DNA of 64,000 nucleotides from Streptomyces fodineus (GTDB lineage Bacteria; Actinomycetota; Actinomycetes; Streptomycetales; Streptomycetaceae), in assembly GCF_001735805.1 (NCBI RefSeq), contig NZ_CP017248.1, positions 5,642,001-5,706,000 of the forward strand, in the 5' to 3' direction. Shown in pieces: positions 42,672-51,086 of this stretch; positions within the stretch are counted from its first letter, which is position 1, and each line of letters begins with the position of its first letter. The position numbers and the translations under genes are program-made. The notes under the pieces were generated by a model. The model was not told where the DNA came from and did not search any database. It saw nothing but the letters and a program-made list of their open reading frames with translations.

Positions 42672-42698
42672 GGCCGCGCGGGAAGTTCCCGCGCGGCC
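42672..42698. terminator. Terminator of the L,D-transpeptidase gene
   Basis: GGCCGCGCGGGAA and TTCCCGCGCGGCC are perfect inverted arms around one base, giving an 11-bp stem with AAGTT loop, 25 bp after the stop on the minus strand. Confidence 0.85.
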
Positions 42699-42722
42699 TC
42701 ACGTCACGTCAAAAGCTGCCGG

Positions 42723-43940
42723 TCAGGCGGCACTTCCGGCGGTCCAGGCGCTCCACGACATGTTCCAGCCGTTGAGGCCGTTGTCCGGGGAGACCGCCGA
42801 GTCCGGGGAGTTCTTCACGATCACGACGTCACCGAGGAGGGAGTTGTCGAAGAACCACTTGGCCGGCGTGGCGCCCTGCCCGCCCTGCACGTCCGCGAGC
42901 CCGACGCAGCCATGGCTGGTGCCCTCGCGGCCGAAGGGCGGATTGCCCCTGTTGTACCAGTAGTTGCCGTGGATGAAGGTACCGGAGTCCGTCAGGCGCA
43001 TCGCGTGCGGGACGTCCGGGATGTTGTACGCGTTGCCGAGGCCGACCGTCCGGCTGTCCATGGGCGTCTGCGTGAACTTCTCGGAGATCACCATCTGCCC
43101 GTTGTACGTGGTGTGATCCGGGCTGCCGGTGGAGATCGGAATCGTCTTGATCGTCCGGCCGTCCCGCACCACGGTCATGGTCTGCGTGTTGGCGTCGACC
43201 GTGGAGACCTGCGACCGCCCGACGGTGAAGGTGACGGTCTTGTTCTGCACCCCGTGGATGCCCTTGGCGCCCTCGACCCCGTCCAGGTCGATCTTCATCG
43301 TGACCTTGGAGCCGGCCTTCCAGTACTCCTGCGGCCGGAAGTCCAGTCGCTGGTTCCCGAACCAGTGCCCGACCACCTGCTGGCCACTGCTGGAGTTGAC
43401 CGTGATGTGCGACTGCACGGCCTTCTTGTCGGTGATCGACTTGTCGAACGTGAACGACACCGGCATGCCCACCCCGACCGTGGTGCCGTTGTCCGGGGAG
43501 TAGGTGCCGACGAAACTGTCCGCCGACGTGACGGTCGTGAAGATGGACTTGGTCGCGGTGGTGCGTCCGTCGGCGTCCTTCGCGGTCGCGTCGATCTCGT
43601 ACTTCGTCCCGCGTTCCAGCTGCTGCTTCGGCTTCCAGCTGCTGCCGTCCGCCGATATCGCCCCGGACACGGTCTGCGCCGTCCCGGCCACGGTCATCTT
43701 CACGCCGGTCAGCTTGCCGCCGCTGACCTGCACGCCGGTCGCGTTGATGGACGCGCCGGTCGAACCGTCCCTGGCAGAGATCAGGATCCTCGCCGTCGGT
43801 GCCTTGGGGGAGTCCTTGCCGCCCTTGCCCTCGTCGGTGGCGTTGGCGCTGCCACCGCAGGCGGTCAGGGTGAGGCTGCCGACCATCAGGGCGGCACAGG
43901 CCCCCAGTACGCGCCGCGCGGCAATGTCCGGCGTTGTCAC
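42723..43940 (-). CDS. L,D-transpeptidase lipoprotein
   Basis: 405 residues. Lipobox LTAC with Cys28, then two Ig-like domains (about 50-140 and 145-240) and the YkuD catalytic domain (about 245-385) with HGNYW (His324) and SHGCVGL (His343, nucleophile Cys345). It makes 3-3 cross-links in peptidoglycan outside the membrane; the architecture equals the mycobacterial LdtMt2 type. Monocistronic with its own terminator. Confidence 0.95.
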   Translation of the reverse strand: MTTPDIAARRVLGACAALMVGSLTLTACGGSANATDEGKGGKDSPKAPTARILISARDGSTGASINATGVQVSGGKLTGVKMTVAGTAQTVSGAISADGSSWKPKQQLERGTKYEIDATAKDADGRTTATKSIFTTVTSADSFVGTYSPDNGTTVGVGMPVSFTFDKSITDKKAVQSHITVNSSSGQQVVGHWFGNQRLDFRPQEYWKAGSKVTMKIDLDGVEGAKGIHGVQNKTVTFTVGRSQVSTVDANTQTMTVVRDGRTIKTIPISTGSPDHTTYNGQMVISEKFTQTPMDSRTVGLGNAYNIPDVPHAMRLTDSGTFIHGNYWYNRGNPPFGREGTSHGCVGLADVQGGQGATPAKWFFDNSLLGDVVIVKNSPDSAVSPDNGLNGWNMSWSAWTAGSAA

Positions 43941-44106
43941 GGGCTGCTCCAGGTTCGTGTGATGTGCGTGATCCGTTCCAGTACGTGGAGAAAGAGGGCG
44001 CGGGTGCGGGGGAGGTTCCCTCCGTTTTTCATGAACGCCATCACGTGACAGAACCGCGACAATTCAAGCCCGACGGGCACCTCGGCCCGCGGCGTACGCG
44101 CCACCC

Positions 44107-45132
44107 CTAACGCGCCCCGTACAACTCCCCGTACGACGGCCACGCCCCGCCCGGACCGTCGACCGACTCGGCGGCGCGTACGCCCCGCACGATCGCGCGG
44201 GTCACCACGTCCGCCCCGGCCGCGAGGATGTCGTTGAGCGCCAACGGGTGCTCGGCGAGCGAGTGAGCGCCGGTCGCCAGCGCGAACACCGTGTCGCCGT
44301 CGTGCATGAGGTGCACCGGCCGAACGCCGCGCGCGATTCCGTCGTGCGCCGTGCCCGCCAGCTTCTGCGCCTGTGCCTTGGACAGGCCCGCGTCGGTCGC
44401 GACCACCGCAAGTGTCGTGTTGAGCGGGGGCGGTGCGTTCGTGGCGGCGCTTTCGTCGAGGCGCCGCCGCGCCGCCTCGTGCACGCGCTCCTCGGGATAC
44501 TCCACCCGTCCCTGGCACAACTCCCCGTACAGCGCGCCCGTTTCGGGTTCGAGCACCGACCCCGCCGCGTTCACCACCACCAGCGCGGCCACGGTGATAC
44601 CCGAGTCGAGCACCGTGCTCGCGGTGCCCACCCCGCCCTTGATCCGCCCCGCCACGGCGCCCGTACCGGCCCCGACGCACCCCTCCGGCACCCGCGCGCC
44701 CGGCCCACTCGCCGCCGCGGCCTGGACCGCCGCGCGTCCCGTCGCCGCGTCCGGCCGCGCACCGAAGTCCCCGCCGCGCCCCAGGTCGAACACGCACGCG
44801 GCGGGCACGACCGGCACGACATGCGCCGGATCCGGCCCCACCCGCACTCCACGCCCCTGCTCCTCCAGCCAGGCCATCACACCGGACGCCGCGTCGAGCC
44901 CGTACGCGCTGCCACCGGTCAGCACGACCGCATCGACGCGGTGCACCACGTTGCGCGGGTCGAGCGCGTCGGTCTCCCTGGTGCCGGGGCCGCCGCCGCG
45001 TACGTCCACGGCGGCGACCGCGCCGTCCTGCGGAGCGAGAACGACCGTGGTGCCGGTGAGCCAGCCGTCCCCGCTGCGGGCGGCGTGCCCCACCCGCACC
45101 CCGGCGACGTCCGTGATTGCGTCAACTGTCAT
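44107..45132 (-). CDS. P1-family (DmpA/NylC-type) Ntn hydrolase
   Basis: 341 residues. The N-terminal ITDVAGVRVGHA and VVLTGGSAYGLDAASGVM and the central GCVGAGTGAVAGRIKGGVG are family signatures. These enzymes cut themselves before a nucleophile; here PPPLNTTLAVVATDAG places Asn238-Thr239 at that point, as in the nylon-oligomer hydrolase NylC rather than the Gly-Ser of DmpA. It is probably an aminopeptidase or amidase. It shares direction with ltrA upstream (36-bp gap). Confidence 0.9.
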   Translation of the reverse strand: MTVDAITDVAGVRVGHAARSGDGWLTGTTVVLAPQDGAVAAVDVRGGGPGTRETDALDPRNVVHRVDAVVLTGGSAYGLDAASGVMAWLEEQGRGVRVGPDPAHVVPVVPAACVFDLGRGGDFGARPDAATGRAAVQAAAASGPGARVPEGCVGAGTGAVAGRIKGGVGTASTVLDSGITVAALVVVNAAGSVLEPETGALYGELCQGRVEYPEERVHEAARRRLDESAATNAPPPLNTTLAVVATDAGLSKAQAQKLAGTAHDGIARGVRPVHLMHDGDTVFALATGAHSLAEHPLALNDILAAGADVVTRAIVRGVRAAESVDGPGGAWPSYGELYGAR

Positions 45133-45168
45133 GGGGCCAGTGTCGCCGGTCCACGCGCCTGCGAGGGC

Positions 45169-46407
45169 TCAGGCGGCCGGAGCGGTGGCGCTCGCCGCGC
45201 GCTCGCGCCCGGCCATACGCGCCGTCAGCGTCACTCCGGTCGCGACCGCGGCCGAGGACACGAACCCGGCCGCGAGCACCGCCCAGTCGCCCAGGAAGGT
45301 GCAGCAGATCACCAGCAGCGCCGTGACCGGGAGGACCAGCTGCTGGGCGATGCCGACCTTGAAGTGCCGCGAGTGCAGCGCCCAGACGGTCAGCAGATAC
45401 AGCGCCGTGGGCAGTGTCACCGCTGCCGACGCGGACAGCCTGGAGATGTGCGTGGTGCCGACCGCGTGCTCCACGGCCACCTCCAGGCCGGCGCCGATCG
45501 CCGCGGCGGAGGCGAAGATCAGGTAGTGCCCGTAACCCCACAGGAACGCCTGGTCGTTGGCCCGCAGGTGGCCGTGGATGGGCACCACGAAATAGATCCA
45601 CCACGCGGAGAACACGATCAGGAGCCCGCCCGCCGCGATCGGCAGCAACTCGCCCAGCGCCTGATGCTCTTCCACGGCCGACTTCACGGCCACGGTCGCC
45701 GCGGCGACCGTCTCGCCGAGCACGATGATGGTGAACAGGCCGTAGCGCTCGGCGATGTGATGCGGATGCCAGGAGGTCTCGTGACCCCTCTCGGCGTACA
45801 AAGGCACGCACATCTCGGCGATCGCCATCACGAGGAACACCCAGGGCCGGGCGGGCTCCGGCAGCAGCACCAGCCCGAGCCAGCCGATCTGGCACAGCAG
45901 CATGCCGCGTGCGTATCGCAACGCCGTGGTTCTCTCGGCGCCCTCGGCCGCTCTCGCGGCTCTCAGCCACTGTGCGGACATGGCCAGACGCATGATCACG
46001 TAGCCGAGCCAGACCACCAGGTAGTCGTGCTGCTGGAAAGCCCGGGAGATTCCCGCCGCCAGCACCAGCACGCCGGCGATCTGCACCAGGGTGACGACCC
46101 GGTACAGCGCGTCGTCGTTGTCGTACGCCGAGGCGAACCAGGTGAAGTTCATCCAGGCCCACCAGATGGCGAAGAACTGCATGGCGTAGTCGAGGATGCC
46201 GTCGCCCGCGTGCCCTGCGGCGACCGCGTGCACCAGTTGCACGCCCGCCTGCGCGATCGCCACGACGAAGCACAGGTCGAAGAAGAGCTCTAGCGGGGAG
46301 GAGACCCGGTGCGCCTCGTCGCGCCCGCGCGCGGTGAGCCGGCGCAGGGGGCCGGAGGGCTTTGGCGCGCCCGGGGAGGCGGGCGCCGGAGCGGAACTCG
46401 ACGTCAT
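45169..46407 (-). CDS. ltrA: Low-temperature-requirement protein A (LtrA) family membrane protein
   Basis: 412 residues with about ten membrane helices. LtrA landmarks: SPLELFFDLCFVVAIAQAG, FAIWWAWMNFTWFASAYDND and the late HIAERYGLFTIIVLGETVAA. Start ATG 46407 (GGGAGG immediately upstream, tightly spaced); the far longer upstream frame is antisense of mscL. Function in bacteria is unclear. A perfect Rex-type operator lies 36 bp upstream of the start. Confidence 0.9.
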   Translation of the reverse strand: MTSSSAPAPASPGAPKPSGPLRRLTARGRDEAHRVSSPLELFFDLCFVVAIAQAGVQLVHAVAAGHAGDGILDYAMQFFAIWWAWMNFTWFASAYDNDDALYRVVTLVQIAGVLVLAAGISRAFQQHDYLVVWLGYVIMRLAMSAQWLRAARAAEGAERTTALRYARGMLLCQIGWLGLVLLPEPARPWVFLVMAIAEMCVPLYAERGHETSWHPHHIAERYGLFTIIVLGETVAAATVAVKSAVEEHQALGELLPIAAGGLLIVFSAWWIYFVVPIHGHLRANDQAFLWGYGHYLIFASAAAIGAGLEVAVEHAVGTTHISRLSASAAVTLPTALYLLTVWALHSRHFKVGIAQQLVLPVTALLVICCTFLGDWAVLAAGFVSSAAVATGVTLTARMAGRERAASATAPAA

Positions 46408-46442
46408 GCCTCCCAGGACAGCAGAAATCCGGCCCAAAATCT

Positions 46443-46458
46443 TGTGAACGTGTTCACA
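46443..46458. promoter_or_regulatory. Rex-type operator (TGTGAAC-N3-TTCACA) upstream of ltrA
   Basis: TGTGAACGTGTTCACA matches the published S. coelicolor Rex operator consensus at all defined positions. It lies in the intergenic space between ltrA (36 bp away) and the 58-residue gene at 46586 (128 bp away), in AT-richer sequence fitting an ltrA promoter. Rex represses when NADH/NAD+ is low. Confidence 0.68.
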
Positions 46459-46585
46459 CGTGGACAAGCATCTATAAATCCGGGCAAAAGTGCAGATCAG
46501 GCGGGCTTCTCGGTCGTCGGGCGTGGGGCGCCGGGACCTTCGGGCGCCGCTGTGGACGTCCGGGCCGGGACCGTACCCTTGAGGC

Positions 46586-46762
46586 ATGAGCACCGCCCCC
46601 GCATCCGAGCCCCGCGACCCGAAGCCCGCGCTGGTCTTCGACGACCCGCTGGACCGGCAGTCCTCGGACGACACCGATCGCGGATGGGGTGAGCGCACGG
46701 AGGGCGACAGCGTCGCCGACCTCAAGCGCTTCCTCGACGAGAAGCCGCCCCACCACCTGTGA
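46586..46762 (+). CDS. Small acidic hypothetical protein (58 residues)
   Basis: Too short for usual ORF filters. MSTAPASEPRDPKPALVFDD to LKRFLDEKPPHHL, with a central acidic DRQSSDDTDRGWGERTEGDS. Codon bias is strong and TACCCT ends nine bases before the ATG, so a leaderless transcript is likely. It converges with mscL with 19 bp between stops. Function unknown. Confidence 0.7.
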   Translation: MSTAPASEPRDPKPALVFDDPLDRQSSDDTDRGWGERTEGDSVADLKRFLDEKPPHHL

Positions 46763-46781
46763 GCCGTCCGCGGCGGCGCCG

Positions 46782-47240
46782 CTAGCGCTCGTCGTGCCCC
46801 GATCCGCGCTGAGCGACCAGCGCGTCCCGGATCTCCTTGAGCACCTCCAGCTCGGTCACCTCGATGACCTCCTTCGTGCCCTCCCGCGCCGCCTTGCGGG
46901 CCGCCTGCCGCGCCAGGTACTTCGACATCGGCAGGACCATCAGGAAGTACACCACCGTCGCGGTGATCAGGAAGGTCAGCGCGGCACCGAGGACGGAGCC
47001 CCACATCAGCCGGATGCCGTGGGTGCCTTTGCACGTGGAGCTCAGGCACGAGCTGTAATTGTCCAGGTTCTGCGTCCCGATCGCGCCGACCAGCGGGTTG
47101 ATGATCCCCTTCACCACCGAGTTCACGATGTTCGAGAAGGCCGCGCCGATGACCACCGCGACTGCCAGATCGACGACGTTGCCGCGCATCAGGAAGGCCT
47201 TGAAGCCCTGCCAGACACTCGGTTTCTGCTGCTCGCTCAC
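46782..47240 (-). CDS. mscL: Large-conductance mechanosensitive channel
   Basis: 152 residues from GTG 47240. MscL signature: VWQGFKAFLMRGNVVDLAVA, VVIGAAFSNIVNSVVKGIIN, then the second helix GSVLGAALTFLITATVVYFL and a charged C-terminal bundle (TKEVIEVTELEVLKEIRDAL). The periplasmic loop carries a Cys pair (SSCLSSTCKG), which is not usual. Opens under turgor stress. Same order as conserved in Streptomyces: MTA phosphorylase, SAF protein, MscL. Confidence 0.93.
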   Translation of the reverse strand: MSEQQKPSVWQGFKAFLMRGNVVDLAVAVVIGAAFSNIVNSVVKGIINPLVGAIGTQNLDNYSSCLSSTCKGTHGIRLMWGSVLGAALTFLITATVVYFLMVLPMSKYLARQAARKAAREGTKEVIEVTELEVLKEIRDALVAQRGSGHDER

Positions 47241-47378
47241 CTCGGGGACTCTCCTCGCATGCACAGGGTGTGGAACGAAACGCTCCGCAACCTACGGCAC
47301 GGTGCGGGCCTTGTGTCCAGCCCCCGGGCTTGATCGAGCGACTTGACAGCAGGCCGCCGAGAAAGCGTCGGAGCCGGT

Positions 47379-47978
47379 TCAGCACAGCGTCACCGCCAGG
47401 CGTGCCGTGGCGCTCGCACCGACGAGCCGCGCCGCCGTGGCACGCGGCACCGAGAGCACGACCAGCGCCCCGCTCTCGCCACCGCTCTCCACAGGCTGGG
47501 GCACCTTGGTCACCCGTACGCCTCGGGCCAGCACACGGGCGACGCCGCCGGCCGACGGGTCCTCGGCGGCAATGACGTCCACGTGGTCGCCGGGCCGTAG
47601 GAGCCGGACGGTGGCCGCGTCGGCGATCCGTACCGGCGCCGTCACGACATTCGCTGCCGCGTGCCGGCGTACGGGCACGGTGACCGGGTGACCGCGGGCC
47701 TGTTCCGCGCGGTGCGGTTCGGCCCCGGTGCGCGGGCCCGCGGCAACGAGCGCGGCCGCGGTCACCGCGAGGCCGGCCGCGACGGCCCGCCTGCGGTGCC
47801 GTACGAGCCGCTGCAGCTGATACCGCCCGCCGCGTACGCGCACGGGTGGGAACTGCGGGACCTCACGGGTCGCCGGGGCGTCCGTGCCCAGCGGACGCGG
47901 CAGCCGGAGGGGAGGTGGGGAAGGACGAGAGGGCGAGGACGGATGCGGGGACGACGAGGACCAGGGCACGGGAATCAC
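47379..47978 (-). CDS. SAF-domain (CpaB/RcpC-like) membrane protein
   Basis: 199 residues from a tentative GTG 47978; the frame is open further and the start is uncertain. After a Ser/Pro-rich N-terminus and Arg-rich segment (YQLQRLVRHRRR) comes one membrane helix (AVAAGLAVTAAALVAAG), then an SAF domain (RIADAATVRLLRPGDHVDVI) and a beta-rich end (GALVVLSVPRATAARLVGAS). Such proteins resemble the Flp pilus assembly factor CpaB, but no tad/flp genes are nearby. Confidence 0.75.
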   Translation of the reverse strand: MIPVPWSSSSPHPSSPSRPSPPPLRLPRPLGTDAPATREVPQFPPVRVRGGRYQLQRLVRHRRRAVAAGLAVTAAALVAAGPRTGAEPHRAEQARGHPVTVPVRRHAAANVVTAPVRIADAATVRLLRPGDHVDVIAAEDPSAGGVARVLARGVRVTKVPQPVESGGESGALVVLSVPRATAARLVGASATARLAVTLC

Positions 47979-48184
47979 CGCCTGCGACGAGGAATTCGGC
48001 TTGCGATGCCACGATGAGGCCTCGCGCCGGATCCCGCCGGAGCCGGTGGACCACGGGCGGATTGTGGACAACTCGCCCACCCGAACGGGGAATTCCGCTC
48101 GGTTGTCCACCGGCCCCACCGGCTCGTCCGCTGTTCGTCCACAGGGTGCTCGTCCACGGCACCCGGGGACTCCTCGCGAGTGCG

Positions 48185-49018
48185 CTACGGCAGCTCGAAG
48201 CCCGGATCCATCCCGCCGAGCGCGTCCACGCACAGGCAGTCCCGTGCGCCGGTCTCCGGAAGCGCCGCCACCGCGTCGAACAGCACATCGCGCAGCCGGT
48301 CCACGTTCGCCGCGAACACTTGCAGCACCTCCTCGTGCGAGACGCCCTCACCGGTCTCGGCGCCCGCGTCGAGGTCGGTGACCAGGGTCAGCGACGTGTA
48401 GCAGAGCTCCAGCTCCCGGGCGAGCGCCGCTTCGGGGTGACCGGTCATGCCCACGACCGACCAGCCCTGCGCCCGGTGCCACAACGATTCGGCACGTGTC
48501 GAGAAGCGCGGTCCCTCGACCACGACCAGCGTGCCGCCGTCCACCGGCTCCCAGTCCCGTCCTCGGGCGGCCTTCAGGGCGACGGCCCGTCCGGCGGGGC
48601 AGTAGGGGTCGGCCATGGAGACGTGCACGACGTTCGGCACGGTGCCGTCGGGCAGCGGCAACCCGTCGAAGTACGACTGCATCCGGGACTTCGTACGGTC
48701 CACGAACTGGTCCGGCACGAGGAGGGTCCCGGGGCCGTACTCGGGCTGCAGGCCGCCCACCGCACTGGGGCCGAGCACCTGCCGGACGCCGACGGAACGC
48801 AGCGCCCACAGGTTGGCGCGGTAGTTGATGCGATGCGGCGGCAGGTGGTGGCCGCGGCCGTGCCGGGGCAGGAAGGCGACCCGCCGGCCGGCGATCTCGC
48901 CGAGGAAGAGGGAGTCGCTGGGCGGCCCGTAGGGGGTCTCCACCTGGACCTCGGTCACGTCGTCGAGGAACGAGTAGAAGCCCGAGCCGCCGATTACGCC
49001 GATCTCTGCGTTCGCCAT
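48185..49018 (-). CDS. 5'-methylthioadenosine phosphorylase family (PNP/MTAP)
   Basis: 277 residues from ATG 49018. Family motifs: IGVIGGSGFYSFLDD with the phosphate-binding Gly/Ser, RHGRGHHLPPHRINYRANLW and the MTAP signature GGTLVVVEGPRFSTRAESLW; the purine site lies around VVGMTGHPEAALARELELCY. It recycles methylthioadenosine (or a nucleoside) to adenine and sugar phosphate. It follows fmdB, separated by a terminator. Confidence 0.92.
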   Translation of the reverse strand: MANAEIGVIGGSGFYSFLDDVTEVQVETPYGPPSDSLFLGEIAGRRVAFLPRHGRGHHLPPHRINYRANLWALRSVGVRQVLGPSAVGGLQPEYGPGTLLVPDQFVDRTKSRMQSYFDGLPLPDGTVPNVVHVSMADPYCPAGRAVALKAARGRDWEPVDGGTLVVVEGPRFSTRAESLWHRAQGWSVVGMTGHPEAALARELELCYTSLTLVTDLDAGAETGEGVSHEEVLQVFAANVDRLRDVLFDAVAALPETGARDCLCVDALGGMDPGFELP

Positions 49019-49076
49019 GAACCGAACATTAGCGGGCGGCGAAACCGTGGGGGAGCCCGATTCCACAAGCGCCGAA

Positions 49077-49104
49077 GACCCTGCCGTCGTATGACGGCAG
49101 GGTC
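49077..49104. terminator. Terminator of fmdB
   Basis: Perfect 12-bp stem GACCCTGCCGTC/GACGGCAGGGTC with a GTAT loop, 13 bp after the fmdB stop on the minus strand. Confidence 0.9.
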
Positions 49105-49117
49105 CGGGGAAGAGGGG

Positions 49118-49444
49118 TCAGGCCGCGGAGCTGCTGGTGGAGCTCGACGAAGGCGACGAGGAGGACGACGAGGACGCCGACGACGCCGACGACTTGGAGT
49201 CGGACGAGGAGGAGCCGGCCGACGACGTGCTCGACGGCTTCGACGCCGGGCTGCTGCTCGACGTGGAGCCGCGGGAATCGTTGCGGTAGAAGCCGGAGCC
49301 CTTGAAGACGATGCCGACCGCGGAGAACACCTTCTTCAGGCGGCCACCGCAGCTGGGGCACTCGGTCAAGGCGTCATCGGTGAACTTCTGCACCGCCTCA
49401 AGGCCCTCGCCGCACTCGGTGCACTGGTACTGGTAGGTCGGCAC
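49118..49444 (-). CDS. FmdB-family zinc-ribbon protein with Ser-rich tail
   Basis: 108 residues from GTG 49444 behind AGGAGGAAG. The first 55 residues are the FmdB zinc ribbon (MPTYQYQCTECGEGLE, two CxxC pairs at 8/11 and 29/32, then KVFSAVGIVFKGSGFYRND). Residues 58-108 are almost only Ser/Ala/Pro, a disordered tail. FmdB proteins are small conserved regulators of unclear role. The gene is directly preceded by a CIRCE-like element, implying heat-shock (HrcA) control. Confidence 0.92.
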   Translation of the reverse strand: MPTYQYQCTECGEGLEAVQKFTDDALTECPSCGGRLKKVFSAVGIVFKGSGFYRNDSRGSTSSSSPASKPSSTSSAGSSSSDSKSSASSASSSSSSSPSSSSTSSSAA

Positions 49445-49454
49445 TGTCTTCCTC

Positions 49455-49481
49455 CTGGCACTCTCACTCGATGAGTGCTAA
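49455..49481 (-). promoter_or_regulatory. CIRCE-like HrcA operator in the fmdB leader
   Basis: Read on the minus strand: TTAGCACTC-N9-GAGTGCCAG. The first arm equals the CIRCE consensus arm, the second differs from GAGTGCTAA at two positions, and the 9-bp spacing is exact. It sits between promoter and ribosome binding site of fmdB, the normal CIRCE position. Confidence 0.8.
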
Positions 49482-49511
49482 CGACGAACCATAGTGACGT
49501 ATTCCGGGGGA

Positions 49512-50810
49512 TCAGTCCACCGTCACCGGCACGCGGTGACCGACGCCACGTGCGACGGTGCGGTTCTGCCGGCGTGCGACCAGCCGCGAGCGCAGCGTCA
49601 GCAGGGTCGCCAGCGCGAGCACGGTGCCGGCCATCGGCACCAGGAATCCCGCGCCGCCCCACAGCCGGTCCTCGAGCTGCCCGGCGACGGTGACGGCCGC
49701 CGCCTGCCCGAGCGCGACCGCGCCGGTCAGCCAGGTGAAGGCCTCGGTGCGGGCACCGGCCGGGACCAGGCCCTCGACCAGCGTGTAGCCGGTGATCAGC
49801 GCCGGCGCGATGCACATGCCGACCAGCAGGCCGAGCCCGGCGAGCAGCAGGACCGAGTGTGCCGTCCACAGCGCGGACGCGACGATCGCGAGCCCCGTGT
49901 AGCCGACGACCAGGCGGTGCTGGGGGGTGGTCTTCCAGGCGATCGCGCCGCAGACGATGCCGGACAGCATGTTTCCGGCGGCGAAGACGCCGTACAGGAC
50001 GCCGTTCAGGCCGGGCTCGCCGATCGACTCGGTGAACGCCGCCAGCGACACCTGCATGCCGCCGAAGACGGAGCCGATGCCCAGGAAGGTCACGACCAGC
50101 ACGCGCACGCCCGGCACGCGCAGGGCGGAGGCGTGCTTCACGCGCGCGTGCCCGCTGTCCCGGCTCACCGGCGGCTGCGTGCCCTTCTGCGCCGCGAACA
50201 GCAGACCGCCGACGAGGGTCAGCGCGCCCTCCGTGACCAGGCCGGCCGCCGGTGTCACCGTGGTGCACAGCGCGGTCGCCAGCAGCGGACCGAAGACGAA
50301 CGTCAGCTCGTCCGTGACCGACTCGAACGCCGCCGCGGTGGTCATCAGGGGCGAGCCCTGCAGCTTCACGCCCCAGCGGGCACGCACCATGGGACCGACC
50401 TGCGGCACCGAGGCGCCGGTCGGGACGGCCGCCAGGAACAGCGCCCACAGGGGCGCGTGTGCCAGCGCGAGCGCCGTCAGCGACAGGCCCGCCACGGTGT
50501 GCACGAGAACGCCGGGGATCAGCACGGCGCGCTGGCCGTAGCGGTCCGCGAGGCGGCCGCTGTAGGGCGCGAACAGCGCCATGGAGACACCGGTGGCGGC
50601 CGCGGTGGCGCCCGCGGCGCCGTACGAGCCGGTGGTGTGCTGCACCAGCAGCACGATCGAGAGGGTGAGCATCGCGAACGGCTGACGCGCCGCGAAACCG
50701 GGGAGCAGGAAGGTCCAGGCGCCGCGGGTGCGCAGCAGCTGTCCGTATCCCGGGCGGGACGAGGCCGGCGAGGTCTTCTCCGGTTCGGTGGTGGTGACCG
50801 TGGATCCCAC
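49512..50810 (-). CDS. MFS transporter
   Basis: 432 residues, 12 membrane segments. The motif-A loop SGRLADRYGQRAVL follows helix 2, and a central cytoplasmic loop (SRDSGHARVKHASALRVPGV) splits the two halves. It resembles Streptomyces MFS proteins of the YbjJ/arabinose-efflux-like group; substrate unknown. No regulator adjacent; 277 bp separate it from the antiporter gene upstream. Confidence 0.88.
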   Translation of the reverse strand: MGSTVTTTEPEKTSPASSRPGYGQLLRTRGAWTFLLPGFAARQPFAMLTLSIVLLVQHTTGSYGAAGATAAATGVSMALFAPYSGRLADRYGQRAVLIPGVLVHTVAGLSLTALALAHAPLWALFLAAVPTGASVPQVGPMVRARWGVKLQGSPLMTTAAAFESVTDELTFVFGPLLATALCTTVTPAAGLVTEGALTLVGGLLFAAQKGTQPPVSRDSGHARVKHASALRVPGVRVLVVTFLGIGSVFGGMQVSLAAFTESIGEPGLNGVLYGVFAAGNMLSGIVCGAIAWKTTPQHRLVVGYTGLAIVASALWTAHSVLLLAGLGLLVGMCIAPALITGYTLVEGLVPAGARTEAFTWLTGAVALGQAAAVTVAGQLEDRLWGGAGFLVPMAGTVLALATLLTLRSRLVARRQNRTVARGVGHRVPVTVD

Positions 50811-51086
50811 GGCCCGTGCCTTTCTGCCGCCTGGTAGCGCGGGCCTTGTGCGGCCCGGGTGCCGAGAGCTGTCCTCTTGCGCGGACTGCGGTAGATACCG
50901 GCGCCCACTGCGGGTGGGGAGGCCCGGCCGCCATACGGTCGCGCCAGCTCTGCGTCAGGCAGAGTTGGTTCGATCAGGGTGCGCCTTCATGGTACAGGGA
51001 TCACCGGCTCCCACGGCTGTGAAAACGAGCACCATGCGCGCGGTCACCTGGGATTTCACGGGGTGTGAACTGTGCGAAACATGCCC

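Noticed and set aside
42597..44048. 483-codon plus-strand frame
   Set aside because: Antisense of the L,D-transpeptidase, whose catalytic motifs are unambiguous.
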